Part shown: one piece after another, positions 1 through 7,995 of the stretch
Position numbering within the stretch: position 1 is the first letter of the stretch
Layout: each line of letters opens with the position of its first letter
Assembly: GCA_000447185.1 (NCBI GenBank)
Contig: KE647118.1
Span: 1 to 16,244, forward strand
DNA length: 16,244 bases
Source: Vairimorpha apis BRL 01
Lineage: Eukaryota; Microsporidia; Nosematidae
Direction of reading: 5' to 3'
The notes under the pieces: generated by a model
The model's input: the letters and a program-made list of their open reading frames with translations, nothing else
What the model was told of the DNA's origin: nothing
Database searches by the model: none
Made by a program: the position numbers and the translations under genes

Positions 1-845
1 TAAAAATATAATATGTTTATTTGAATTTGTAATATATTTAATTTAAGAATTTTTAATTTTATATTTAGTCGTAACATATAGATTAAAATATATCATTGTT
101 GTATATTTATATAAAAAATATTACTTATAAATAAATTTTATACAAAATTATTATTAAACATTAAATTTAAATATTTTTATAAGTAAATTTAAGTTATAAA
201 ACAAATTTAAATATTTAAAGTATATATTTACTAAAACATTAATTACAATAAAATTTGAAAATTATCAATATTAAAAAATTTTATGTGAATAACAAAATAA
301 TTTTTTTTGCATGATTTACGTTTAAAATTTTTATTATACTTATTCTTAATATATTATGAAATTTTTAAGTAATTTTTTTTAATAATAAACCTTATAATAT
401 TTTTTTTATATATTTAATTGAAAAAAAGAAATTTTTTTAATATTAAATTTTTTTCAACAATATCGATAAATATAAAAAAACAAATATTATTTAGTTTTTT
501 AATAAAAATTATAAATTATTCTAATTTATTTGTAAGTGCATTTCTAAAAAATTACCGCATAGAATTTCAATCAATATTTAAAAATATAAAAAATTAATTA
601 AAAGATAAATTGAAATTAAATATTTTTAAGCTATAAAATTTTATTTAATAATATACATTTAAAAGATATTAATTATTAGCATAAAAAAATTTTCTTATAA
701 ATTTATAAAATTTAATTTTAAAATCTAAAAATACATTATATATATAAAAGTGTATTTTTATATTAAAATTATTTCTTTAAAACTTTACATAAAAATATCA
801 TTTTATAAATTAAACAGCTATAAACTTTTTGAAAGTAGACTATTT
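1..845. other. AT-rich intergenic region
   Basis: This stretch is almost entirely A and T with frequent homopolymer runs and stop codons in all frames. I see no RNA gene, repeat array or coding stretch that I can support. The only longer open frame at its right edge (750-980, +) is antisense to the gene that follows and has no C-rich start signal. Confidence 0.6.
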
Positions 846-1289
846 TTATGGCAAATGAAATATTGCTCCTTCCGCTTCATCGTAATTTTTAAATATTTTA
901 AAAAATTCAAAAAAATTGTAATTTTCTTTTTGTTTTACAATATATATATGGTATTTACAAAGATTATAATAATTTTCTAAATTTTCAAGTTCAATTTGTA
1001 ATGTATCAAGTTTTTTTAAATTAATAAGATCATCATTTGATTGCGATAAATTTAAATGATTATTATAAGACTTAAGAATATTTTTATTTGGATTTAATTT
1101 CAAATTTTGTATTTCATTTTGCATACCTTCTATATGTGAATTCAAAAAAAATTCGATTCTTGAAAGAAAAAAATAATCATGTCTCAGTAAAAATTTTTTA
1201 TCTTTTATTATATTTTGAAATAACATAATTATAGAATCTATCATTAGAAAAGGACAAATAATTATAGATAATAAAAATAAAATGCACAT
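846..1289 (-). CDS. Small secreted or membrane-anchored orphan protein
   Basis: This 147-residue protein is not one I recognise. Its first 25 or so residues are strongly hydrophobic (MCILFLLSIIICPFLMI), which fits an ER signal peptide or signal anchor. The rest is helix-prone and rich in Leu, Asn, Lys and Glu, with a likely coiled coil around residues 70-115. The start is well supported because CCC-AT-ATG puts the C-rich start signal two bases upstream, the same arrangement as the zinc-finger gene at 6493. It stops at TAA (848-846). No conserved domain is visible. A lineage-specific secreted or spore-surface protein is possible but is inference only. Confidence 0.65.
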   Translation of the reverse strand: MCILFLLSIIICPFLMIDSIIMLFQNIIKDKKFLLRHDYFFLSRIEFFLNSHIEGMQNEIQNLKLNPNKNILKSYNNHLNLSQSNDDLINLKKLDTLQIELENLENYYNLCKYHIYIVKQKENYNFFEFFKIFKNYDEAEGAIFHLP

Positions 1290-1291
1290 AT

Positions 1292-1294
1292 GGG
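1292..1294 (-). promoter_or_regulatory. CCC start signal of the 846-1289 gene
   Basis: CCC lies two bases before the ATG on the minus strand (CCC-AT-ATG). C triplets are very rare in this AT-rich DNA, so its position is informative. Confidence 0.6.
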
Positions 1295-1895
1295 TACAAC
1301 AAAATCTTTAATAAATGTAATAATTTTGATTAAAATAAATAAAATTTAATATTTTTTATTAATTTATAATAAATATCTAAAAATTTTATATATATTTTAA
1401 ATATTAAATATGCAGTAAAAATAAAAACATGACAATTTAAATTTTATATCATTTTTTTTAATCTATATTAATCCTTATAAATTAATTTATCAAAAATATA
1501 AAGTATAATTAATATATCTAGATTTTTATAAATATACAAAAATAAGTTTGTTGATCTTTAAATGTTTATAATCATTATAGTTACATATTTTAAGAAAATT
1601 AATCATTTGTTTGAATTTTATAATATGCTTGAATAAGAGTATTTGTATATTGTTGTAGATACATAACACTATGCTATAATTATAATTTTTTTATATTAAT
1701 ATTTATTTTATTAAAATTTAACATATTTTCTAGTTATTATTTATACATTTTTTTAAAATGTTTAATTCCAATTAAAAAAATTTATTTCAAATGAATCAGT
1801 ACAATTAACTTTATAAATTTTCATAAAAAAGTTTTACTTTTTTATTTATGTTTATATGTTGATATCACGATAATCAAATAAATATTAAATTTATT
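1295..1895. other. AT-rich intergenic region
   Basis: Between the orphan gene and the Apn2 locus I see no supportable gene. The sequence is AT-rich, slightly less extreme from about 1560 to 1700, and stops are frequent in all frames. Confidence 0.5.
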
Positions 1896-2088
1896 CTACT
1901 TATTTGCATTTATTATATCATATCTTTTATTTTGTACAAATTTAAATATCTTTTTACTTTTTAATGTTAAAAAAACACATTTATAAGTTTCATCACTGCT
2001 TTTTATACAACTTCTTCATAAACATTTTACAAAACTCTTTTTATGTAATTTAAAAACAACTAAACATTTATTGTTTTAACAAAAAAAA
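1896..2088 (-). other. Possible displaced C-terminal tail of the Apn2 gene
   Basis: Downstream of the Apn2 stop codon the minus strand holds a coding-like reading frame that runs from about 2060 to a TAG at 1898-1896. One TGA lies inside it (about 2020). The stretch after the TGA has varied amino-acid content including Cys, Ser, Asp and Glu (for example CIKSSDETYKCVFLTLKS), unlike translations of the surrounding AT-rich spacer. APE2/Apn2 enzymes often carry a C-terminal GRF zinc finger. Some features are loosely reminiscent of one (a SFVKC piece, then a KCVFL piece), but the spacing does not match convincingly. It could be a decayed or frame-broken tail of the endonuclease, or chance. Confidence 0.3.
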
Positions 2089-3344
2089 TTAAAAGCTATA
2101 GATTAGATGATTTTTTAGTTTAAAATAGTCATTTAGATTATTTTTGATTTTAAGACAATTGTCAAAATCATCTTCGATTTTAATATCTAATAAAACAAAA
2201 ACAGGACAATGATCACTACCATATACATTATCCAAAATATCACTATACACTACAGATTTAAGTATTTTTATAGGTATAAGTATATAGTCAAGCCTAGTTC
2301 CAAGATTTACATTTCTTAAACTCAATTGAGTGTTCCAACAAGTATATTTTACATTAGTATGATATATTCTAAAAATATCAATATAATTTAATTTAAAATT
2401 AACTTAATGAACCAATTTCTCTGATATGTGCCATATAACAATAAAATCAAAATAGAAGGAGAAGACACGAAATAATCTAATTTCGTTATACTTTTATAAT
2501 TTCTTTCTATTAAATCGATATTATACTGATTTAAATTATAATTATTAATATTAACAATCTTAATATCTTTTAAAAATTGTAAAGAATTTTTTAAAAAATT
2601 TAGATATAGAGAGTTAATTGAATTAAATAAGAAATATTGCATATTACTACCTAAAATTTTATATATATCAATTTCAATATCATATTCTATTGGAGTATCA
2701 TTATTTAATATTTTCCAATTTTTTTTAAAATTTATATCGTTTTCATCTTTAAAAAAATCAAAAGTTTCGATAATTTCGTTTGCTTCAATAGTTTTAGATT
2801 GTTCTTTTTCAATTAAAGTACATTCAAATAATTCTTTTCTTTTATATAACTTGAGATATTCATTATAATATATATAATGATCAAACACGCTATAAACAGC
2901 ATTAAAATCTCCAACTACTATCATATCATCAAATTTATTTATGAATTCTTTAATTTTTTCGTAAAATTCATATATAAACTTAAAATTTCCACCATCAACT
3001 GGAAAATACAAATTTAATAATTTAAAATTTTTGTGATCTGTCAGAATGCTTCTACCATGATCACTATAGGGAACGATTATAGTATGTTTTCTACAATATA
3101 AACTTTTTTTAACTATTGTACTAACACCATAAATACCGTTTTTATATTTATTTAAATTTGTGAATGTAATGTAATCTTTTAAATTTAAATTAGTGTGTAT
3201 TTTTGTTTTAATTTCTTGTAGACACAAGATATCAACTTTTAATATGTTTAAAAGATAATCGTTAAAACATAAATTGTGTTTTGTTTCTATATGTTTTATA
3301 AACGAGTTAATCCCATTTACATTAAAAGTTATTATCTTAATCAT
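2089..3344 (-). CDS. APN2: AP endonuclease, APE2/Apn2-like (exonuclease III fold), with an internal frameshift
   Basis: This is an enzyme of the exonuclease III/DNase I-like phosphoesterase fold, which cuts DNA 5' to abasic sites in base excision repair and trims 3' blocks. The first 318 residues carry the ordered motifs: FNVNG (N8), CLQEIK (metal ligand E44), GR in DHGRSI (about 97-98), YFPVDGG (about 113-118) and GDFNA (D146, N148). They stop at TAA 2390-2388. The C-terminal part continues in the -1 frame to TAA 2091-2089 with DIFRIYH, YTCWNT, GTRLDYIL and GSDHCPVF (the catalytic Asp-His). The TCWN and N-L-G-T-R-L-D-Y pattern favours the Apn2/APE2 branch over APE1. About 150 residues between GDFNA and the frame change are poorly conserved and longer than usual. 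The start has CCCC one base upstream. No GRF finger is seen in the intact frame. The break is either an indel or a slippage site. Confidence 0.85.
2391..2397 (-). other. Frame change in APN2 at a T TTA AAT heptamer
   Basis: On the minus strand the upstream frame reads ATT TTA AAT TAA. The heptamer T TTA AAT has the X XXY YYZ form, in the zero frame, directly before the stop. A -1 slip here continues as TTA AAT TAT ATT GAT and reaches the conserved DIFR and TCWN motifs. A single missing base in this A/T run would give the same result. I see no strong downstream pseudoknot, only a weak GATAT/ATATC pairing. Confidence 0.55.
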
Positions 3345-3345
3345 A

Positions 3346-3349
3346 GGGG
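3346..3349 (-). promoter_or_regulatory. CCCC start signal of APN2
   Basis: CCCC lies one base before the ATG (CCCC-T-ATG) on the minus strand, in the 31-base gap between APN2 and the tRNA gene. Confidence 0.6.
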
Positions 3350-3375
3350 ATAGACAAACAACGAATTAAATACAA

Positions 3376-3446
3376 GGGAGATTAGCTCAGTGGGAGAGCA
3401 TTAGACTGAAGATCTAAGGGTCCCGGTTCAATCCCCGGATCTCCCA
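3376..3446 (+). tRNA. trnF-GAA: tRNA-Phe (anticodon GAA)
   Basis: The cloverleaf is complete. The acceptor stem is seven perfect pairs (GGGAGAT with ATCTCCC) and ends with discriminator A3446. The D stem is GCTC/GAGC. The anticodon arm is TTAGA-CTGAAGA-TCTAA, with GAA at 3408-3410. The T loop is TTCAATC. The internal promoters are good: A box TAGCTCAGTGG and B box GGTTCAATCC. No CCA is encoded, as is usual for eukaryotes. The variable/T-arm region is one base shorter than in typical eukaryotic tRNA-Phe. Either the T stem has four pairs with an eight-base loop, or it has five pairs with a central C-C mismatch (3424 opposite 3436). The gene is head to head with APN2, 31 bases away. Confidence 0.95.
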
Positions 3447-3449
3447 TAC

Positions 3450-3453
3450 TTTT
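3450..3453 (+). terminator. RNA polymerase III oligo-T terminator of tRNA-Phe
   Basis: A TTTT run starts four bases after the mature tRNA end, the expected position and minimal length for pol III termination. Confidence 0.7.
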
Positions 3454-3849
3454 ATTAGATATGATTATTAAAATTGTAAATTTACAAATTTTTTTATATT
3501 TTTCATGTATATATTTTTAAATCTTTTTATTTATTAAATCATTAAAATACTCTAAAATTTATTCCATTTAATTAAAACTTAAATATATTATTAATTTTTT
3601 TGCTTATATATTCTTTTAATCATATCAGTCATTTTAAACTTTATAATTGAATTAAAATATCAGTTGTTTTTTAAAAAAATACTATATGCATTATTATCTA
3701 ATTATAAAAATATAAAACTATAATTTTTTTGATCAAATATTAAAGATATTATTATTTATAGTCTAAAGTTATGTATTATTTTAGGATTAAAAATTTAAAA
3801 AAAAATTTAGTTTTTGAAATTAGAAAACATTTAAAATTTATTTTATATT

Positions 3850-4235
3850 AAAAAAATATTGCAAAAAAATATATTACTAATATTGTCAATAGATGAACCC
3901 ACTCTTATAATACGGATTCCTAAATCGATTAACTAAATAAGTTATTATTCTGTTTTATTTAATATTCCCGACTTCCATATTTTAATCTATTTTATATTTG
4001 ACAGATTGGATTGTATTTAATTTATATTTGTTTTAGAAGATGTTATTTATGCTAATTTTACATTTTATATTTCTTATTTTATATTCTTTAATAGATTCGA
4101 CATCTTTAATTTATGTCAAACTATTTATGTAAAATAACCATTTAATATTATTATCGGTTAGCAAATGATTATAATAAAACGTAATTATCTACTCCTTCTA
4201 TTATTTATGATCAGACCTTACATCTGATCACAAAT
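3850..4235 (+). pseudogene. Possible relic of a protein-coding gene
   Basis: Base composition rises from roughly a tenth G+C to about a quarter (by eye for 3890-3990), similar to genuine genes in this window. One plus-strand frame translates to varied stretches such as SIDEPTLIIRIPKS, VLFNIPDFHILIY and RFDIFNLCQTIYVK. It is interrupted by stops at 3934, 4018, 4135, 4159 and 4225, fewer than expected by chance at this composition. I recognise no family. There is no C-rich start signal in front of an ATG in this frame. It could be a decayed gene, a mobile-element fragment or a non-coding RNA. Confidence 0.3.
4208..4230. repeat. Perfect 8-bp hairpin with 7-base loop
   Basis: TGATCAGA (4208-4215) and TCTGATCA (4223-4230) are exact reverse complements around the loop CCTTACA. 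The stem is unusually GC-containing for the region and sits at the 3' end of the GC-richer island, so it could be part of a structured RNA or a terminator-like element. Confidence 0.5.
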
Positions 4236-5090
4236 ATTATTCGTAAATCCAAATAATTTTGAAATTTTAAATTATTAATACATGTTGTCTAATTATAAAA
4301 ATATAATAAAAAAGAGTCAATGATAATTATATTATATGTTTTCAATAAAATTTTTATTAAGTAGATTATAATATAGCTAATGTTTTTATTTTTTATAATT
4401 TAAGAATAGTAATAATAAGGAAATCAAAATTTTAAAAAATATATTTTTATAATATTTGAATTTTAATTGAAAAATTTTACAATTAATTTTTGTATTGATC
4501 TATTTGTACAAAAATACGAGCAGATTTTATTATTTAAATAAAAAATATAAAAATCATCATTACAAATTATTATTTCGAAATATACTTATAATATTGTTAA
4601 GATTTTTAGAAATTTAATTAACAAACTTTATATTTTATATCTAGTTTTTTTAATATCTTTTTATTCCAACTTTTAAGTATTTAAACTAATTAAATTTTAA
4701 CTTTATCAAATAATAAAATCTATAAAACTTTGATTAAGATATTACTTTAAAATTATTTTTTAAAATTTTCTTTTAATTTAAATAAAAAATTGTTAAATAA
4801 TTTGGTGTCAAATCAGAAATAAAATTTATTAATTTTAATTGAAATAATATTTTCATATTTAAAATTCTAAATGTTTACATATTTCAAAAATAAAATTTCA
4901 TATGAAATTTATATATAATGATTGATTATAAAATTAATTATTTTGAATATATATTTTAAAAACGTAAATTTAAAGTTTTTATTACTTACATAATTATTTT
5001 TAAACAAAAGTGAAACCTTTAAATAATATATTTTTAGTTTAAATTTATATTACATGACATAACAAATCACTATTAATGATTTATATCCAA

Positions 5091-5093
5091 CCC
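5091..5093 (+). promoter_or_regulatory. CCC start signal of the 5098-5514 gene
   Basis: CCC-TTAA-ATG: the triplet lies four bases before the start codon. Confidence 0.6.
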
Positions 5094-5097
5094 TTAA

Positions 5098-5514
5098 ATG
5101 TCTAGTACTGAAAATGCAGAAGAATTTAATGAATTGCTAAATGATTTAAAACCATATATTATTTCTTTGGAACTTATAAATAATGATTCAAATTTTAAGT
5201 TTAAAACAGAGGGTACAACAGATAATGAATATAGCGTAATTAAAAAACTAGCTGAATCAGAAACACCAATTTCAATACCTTCTATTTTTTATGATAATTT
5301 AAAATATATGCATCTCAAAAATATTAACGAAGAAGGGAGATTACCCGTTTATATTTACATAAGCACGGATGTTGATGATACTGGTAATAAAAGAGGTATG
5401 TTTATAACATGTTTTTTTTCATTTTCATTTATAGCTACATTTGAACATAAGAAAATAAATATTGCAACTTCGAAAATTATTAGCTTAATTGATCAATACC
5501 AAGCTGATGAGTAA
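5098..5514 (+). CDS. Uncharacterised 138-residue cytoplasmic or nuclear protein
   Basis: I do not recognise this protein. It is acidic at both ends (MSSTENAEEFNELL at the start, QYQADE at the end), with no signal peptide and no clear membrane segment. The only strongly hydrophobic run is a short Phe-rich piece, FITCFFSFSFIATF, at about 102-115. The predicted pattern is an N-terminal helix, a mixed middle with extended strands (LPVYIYISTDVDD) and a C-terminal helix. This suggests a small alpha/beta globular domain. The start is backed by the CCC signal seven bases before the A of ATG, and an unbroken reading frame ends at TAA 5512-5514. It converges on the eL36 gene with an 82-base gap. Confidence 0.75.
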   Translation: MSSTENAEEFNELLNDLKPYIISLELINNDSNFKFKTEGTTDNEYSVIKKLAESETPISIPSIFYDNLKYMHLKNINEEGRLPVYIYISTDVDDTGNKRGMFITCFFSFSFIATFEHKKINIATSKIISLIDQYQADE

Positions 5515-5596
5515 TAAATTTTTAAATATGTCTTTTTTTAAAATAACTAATTAATTTGTAAAACTATAAATGTGTCAAAAAAATAATAAAATTTAT

Positions 5597-5884
5597 TTAA
5601 TCAGTAGCAGCAATTTGCAATTCTTTCATTTTTTTTTGTGCTCGTTTATTACTACCAAGACGTCTTTTTAAAAATATCATAGCACGAGCTGTATCTTTAG
5701 CCTTTAATATACTAATAGCTTTACTCTCGTATGGAGCATATCCACTAATCTCTCTAACAAGTTCTTTAGCAAATTTCTTTTCTTGTACTCTTAAATTATT
5801 TTTTTTATGTTTTGGTTTAATTTTTTCAATATTTAGTTTAGTTACTTGATGATGAACTTGTATTTTTTTTAAACCTCTTCTCAT
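5597..5884 (-). CDS. RPL36: 60S ribosomal protein eL36
   Basis: This is a component of the large cytosolic ribosomal subunit. The 95-residue basic protein has the family core: [17 protein letters not shown] (about 37-53) corresponds to the conserved (F/A)-V-R-E-(I/V)-x-G-(F/Y)-x-P-Y-E segment. It is followed by [31 protein letters not shown], matching the K-R-(V/L)-G-(T/S)-x-x-R-A-K helix. Length is normal for eL36 (about 95-105). The N-terminus is divergent, as is common in reduced lineages. The start follows CCC-TAAAA-ATG. Although microsporidian ribosomal genes often have a tiny intron near the start, none is needed here and the frame is intact. Confidence 0.93.
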   Translation of the reverse strand: MRRGLKKIQVHHQVTKLNIEKIKPKHKKNNLRVQEKKFAKELVREISGYAPYESKAISILKAKDTARAMIFLKRRLGSNKRAQKKMKELQIAATD

Positions 5885-5889
5885 TTTTA

Positions 5890-5892
5890 GGG
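5890..5892 (-). promoter_or_regulatory. CCC start signal of eL36
   Basis: CCC-TAAAA-ATG on the minus strand: the triplet lies five bases upstream of the start codon. Confidence 0.6.
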
Positions 5893-6487
5893 ATAATAAT
5901 TTTTATAATTTTGAAAATCTTTTTTATTAAAAAAAATGTTTTTTTTTATGCAGTATACCAACATTATAATAATTTGTTTATTATTATTTATTTTTTTTAA
6001 AAAATATTATCAATTCTAAAAGATATTTGTTGTTTAAGTTTATTATCATCAAAATATCTTTTATAAATATTATATCATCATATTTAGTTAATTTTATTCA
6101 AATACTTTTATAAATACTATTGAAATGTTATTTAAGTCATATATATCATTATTATTTTAATAATTTTTTTTCAGAAAAATATTAATGCTCTATACAGAGT
6201 TTAAAAAAATTTAAACATAAATTATATTTATTTTTTAAGATTTGTATTTTTAAAAAACATATCTGCAAATTAAATGTTAGTTTAAAATGCTGAAATTATT
6301 ATAGTGTTTTTATAACATATAATTAAATTTTATTACCATATAAATAAATTAAAATTAATATTTTATAAATTAACATTCAATTAGGTTGAGCAATTTGTAA
6401 TTTTCTTAAAATGAAAATATTAAATCAAACTTAATCACACTAATGAGGAATTCTCTATAAAATATTTAATTTTTAAATTTATTTAAA
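5893..6487. other. AT-rich intergenic region between divergent genes
   Basis: This spacer separates the divergently transcribed eL36 and zinc-finger genes and must hold both promoters. I see A/T runs and no recognisable upstream element apart from the C triplets next to each start. Confidence 0.5.
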
Positions 6488-6490
6488 CCC
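6488..6490 (+). promoter_or_regulatory. CCC start signal of the zinc-finger gene
   Basis: CCC-AT-ATG, with the triplet two bases before the start codon. Confidence 0.6.
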
Positions 6491-6492
6491 AT

Positions 6493-6963
6493 ATGGAATG
6501 TAAATGGGAGAATTGTACTGAAAAGGTTGATGATATGTACACTCATATAAAACAACACTTAAAAGATCAATCTCATTTTAAATGTTTATGGAATAATTGC
6601 ACAAAAAGCACTGGATTTACTTCGAAAGGTGCGTTGTATTCACACTGTAAAAGCCATACTACAGATAAAAATTGGGGATGTCATATTTGTAAGTTAGATT
6701 TTAATAGCATGAGTGTTTATTACAGACATAAGAAAAAGCATCAAACATTAAATGAAAAAGAAATCAAACTTATTGAAAGAATTGGACTTATGAGCAATTT
6801 AATACAATTTTATCAAAATAAAAATTTAGATTTACAAAATGATATTTTTATAAAAAGAAATAGATTAAAATTTATTAATAATGAAATTGTAGAAATTATT
6901 CGCAAATATGTAAAAATGAATAATCGTTATAGTAATATGAAATTTTGGAATGATTATTTGTAA
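6493..6963 (+). CDS. C2H2 zinc-finger protein with tandem CWCH2 fingers and a C-terminal coiled coil
   Basis: This is a probable DNA-binding nuclear protein of 156 residues with three fingers in the first 83. Finger 1 is C3-x4-C8, H18-x3-H22. Finger 2 is C31-x4-C36, H51-x3-H55. Finger 3 is C63-x2-C66, H79-x3-H83. Fingers 1 and 2 each have a Trp between the cysteines (CKWENC, CLWNNC), the tandem-CWCH2 signature of GLI/ZIC, PacC/Rim101, AEBP2 and ARID2-type proteins. In that pair the two fingers pack together. Finger 1 is compact, with only nine residues between the second Cys and the first His. Residues 86-150 are charged and helical, likely a coiled coil for dimerisation. A PacC/Rim101-like regulator or a chromatin-complex subunit would both fit. 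I cannot choose between them. Confidence 0.85.
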   Translation: MECKWENCTEKVDDMYTHIKQHLKDQSHFKCLWNNCTKSTGFTSKGALYSHCKSHTTDKNWGCHICKLDFNSMSVYYRHKKKHQTLNEKEIKLIERIGLMSNLIQFYQNKNLDLQNDIFIKRNRLKFINNEIVEIIRKYVKMNNRYSNMKFWNDYL

Positions 6964-7110
6964 ATTTTTTTCATCATTTTTTTTAATATTTTAATAAAAA
7001 TTGTTAATTATTTAATTTTACATAAAAATATAATTTACGAAAACAAATTAAAATTATACATTAAAAACATATTTAAAATAACCAAAAATTTAATAATTGT
7101 CTAATAAAAA

Positions 7111-7989
7111 TTATATTCCTTTGTTTAAATATGCACTCCATTCACGTTCGATTTCCTCTTCATCTACATCTTTTTTATTTTTAATTTTTTTTTAAAATCC
7201 TTATACCTTCTCGATTATATAATATATTGTTCAATATATCGCTTTGAAGTATTACATTTTTGTTATTAACTACATTTTTTATTTTTTCTTGTCATATCCA
7301 CTTTTTAGTAATTTATTTATTAATATTGAAATTTTTATATTTAAATCAACAATTTCCATATCTAAATTATTAATAATTTTACTATAATTATTCATTTGTT
7401 CAACAATTTTTAATTCACATATCAACTTGCCAATTTTTTCTTTTGTTTGAATTTCATTTCTTCTATTTTTTCTATTAGGTTTAATTATTCTTCTTCTAAA
7501 ACATACATAGCTTTTATTTAAAAATTTGTCATCTCGTATAAGAAATTTATGATTTATTTTTTCAAATAAGTCATTATGTACGTTAACTGTTCTATGAACA
7601 TTATCATTATCTTGTTGAATATTTGAAATAATTGTTTTATATTCATTTTTAGTTATGTTAAGATCTTTCATAAGATTATTATCTATATCTGTAAAGTAAT
7701 ATTCATTTTTTATATCTTTTGTATATTTATAAAATTTATCATTTATTTTATATTTAGACCTAAAATTTTCGATTTCAACAATTTCTGGAACAGGAATCAC
7801 TCCAGATTTCTGTTCAATTATTTGTTTTAAATGAACTTCTTTTTCTTCTTCTGCTTCCATTCCAGTATCAATTGGTGGTAAAGTAAAATCTTCAACATAA
7901 TTATAGTTAATTTCAGTTTCATCAATTACTTCTATATGTTCTGAAGTATCTATTTTTAAATTTTTCTTTCTTTTCGGAATCATCATCAT
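7111..7989 (-). CDS. EPL1: Enhancer-of-polycomb-like protein (Epl1), NuA4 subunit, with two frame changes near the 3' end
   Basis: Epl1 anchors the catalytic Piccolo module of the NuA4 histone acetyltransferase to chromatin. The first frame (7279-7989, 236 residues) carries EPcA-domain hallmarks: TGMEAEEEKEVHL (42-54), then IPVPEI (65-70), an acidic YYFTDIDNN stretch (97-105), and CFRRRIIKPNRKNRR (163-177) with the following charged helix. These closely follow the T-G-M-E-x-E-E-E-x-E-H-H-L-Q and F-R-R-R-E-x-R-x-x-R-K-x-R-R patterns of the family. The frame stops at TAA 7281-7279. Coding-like sequence continues in a second frame (about 7289-7181, NVILQSDILNNILYNREG) and then back in the first frame (about 7193-7111, DVDEEEIEREWSAYLNKGI) to TAA 7113-7111. 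The switches fall at A6 and A9 runs. Total length is about 290 residues, much shorter than yeast Epl1. The start follows CC-ATAA-ATG. Confidence 0.88.
7185..7193 (-). other. A9 run at the second EPL1 frame change
   Basis: On the minus strand nine A residues sit where the reading frame must move by +1 (one base fewer) to enter the acidic C-terminal segment. An indel or polymerase slippage in the run would explain it. Confidence 0.5.
7282..7287 (-). other. A6 run at the first EPL1 frame change
   Basis: The upstream frame reads AAG AAA AAA TAA here. One extra A, or a -1 shift, opens the next coding-like segment. A second A6 run (7275-7280) follows immediately, so the exact point is uncertain. 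Confidence 0.5.
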
Positions 7990-7993
7990 TTAT

Positions 7994-7995
7994 GG
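7994..7995 (-). promoter_or_regulatory. CC start signal of EPL1
   Basis: CC-ATAA-ATG on the minus strand. Only two C residues are present, so this is a weaker match than at most other genes here. Confidence 0.35.

Larger units (their letters stand above)
3454..5090. other. AT-rich intergenic region containing a GC-richer island
   Basis: Most of this 1.6-kb stretch is featureless A/T sequence with stops in every frame. The exception is a segment from about 3850 to 4235, described separately. I see no tRNA, snRNA or repeat array in the rest. Confidence 0.55.

Noticed and set aside
750..980. Plus-strand open frame of 76 codons
   Set aside because: It overlaps, antisense, the better-supported gene at 846-1289, its translation is low complexity (Phe, Ile, Lys) and no C-rich start signal precedes it.
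7170..7310. Spliceosomal intron explaining the EPL1 frame changes
   Set aside because: A GT (in AAAAGTGGAT) and an AG (before ATGTAGATG) could join the frames, but GTGGAT is not the usual microsporidian GTAAGT-like donor and the removed segment looks coding.
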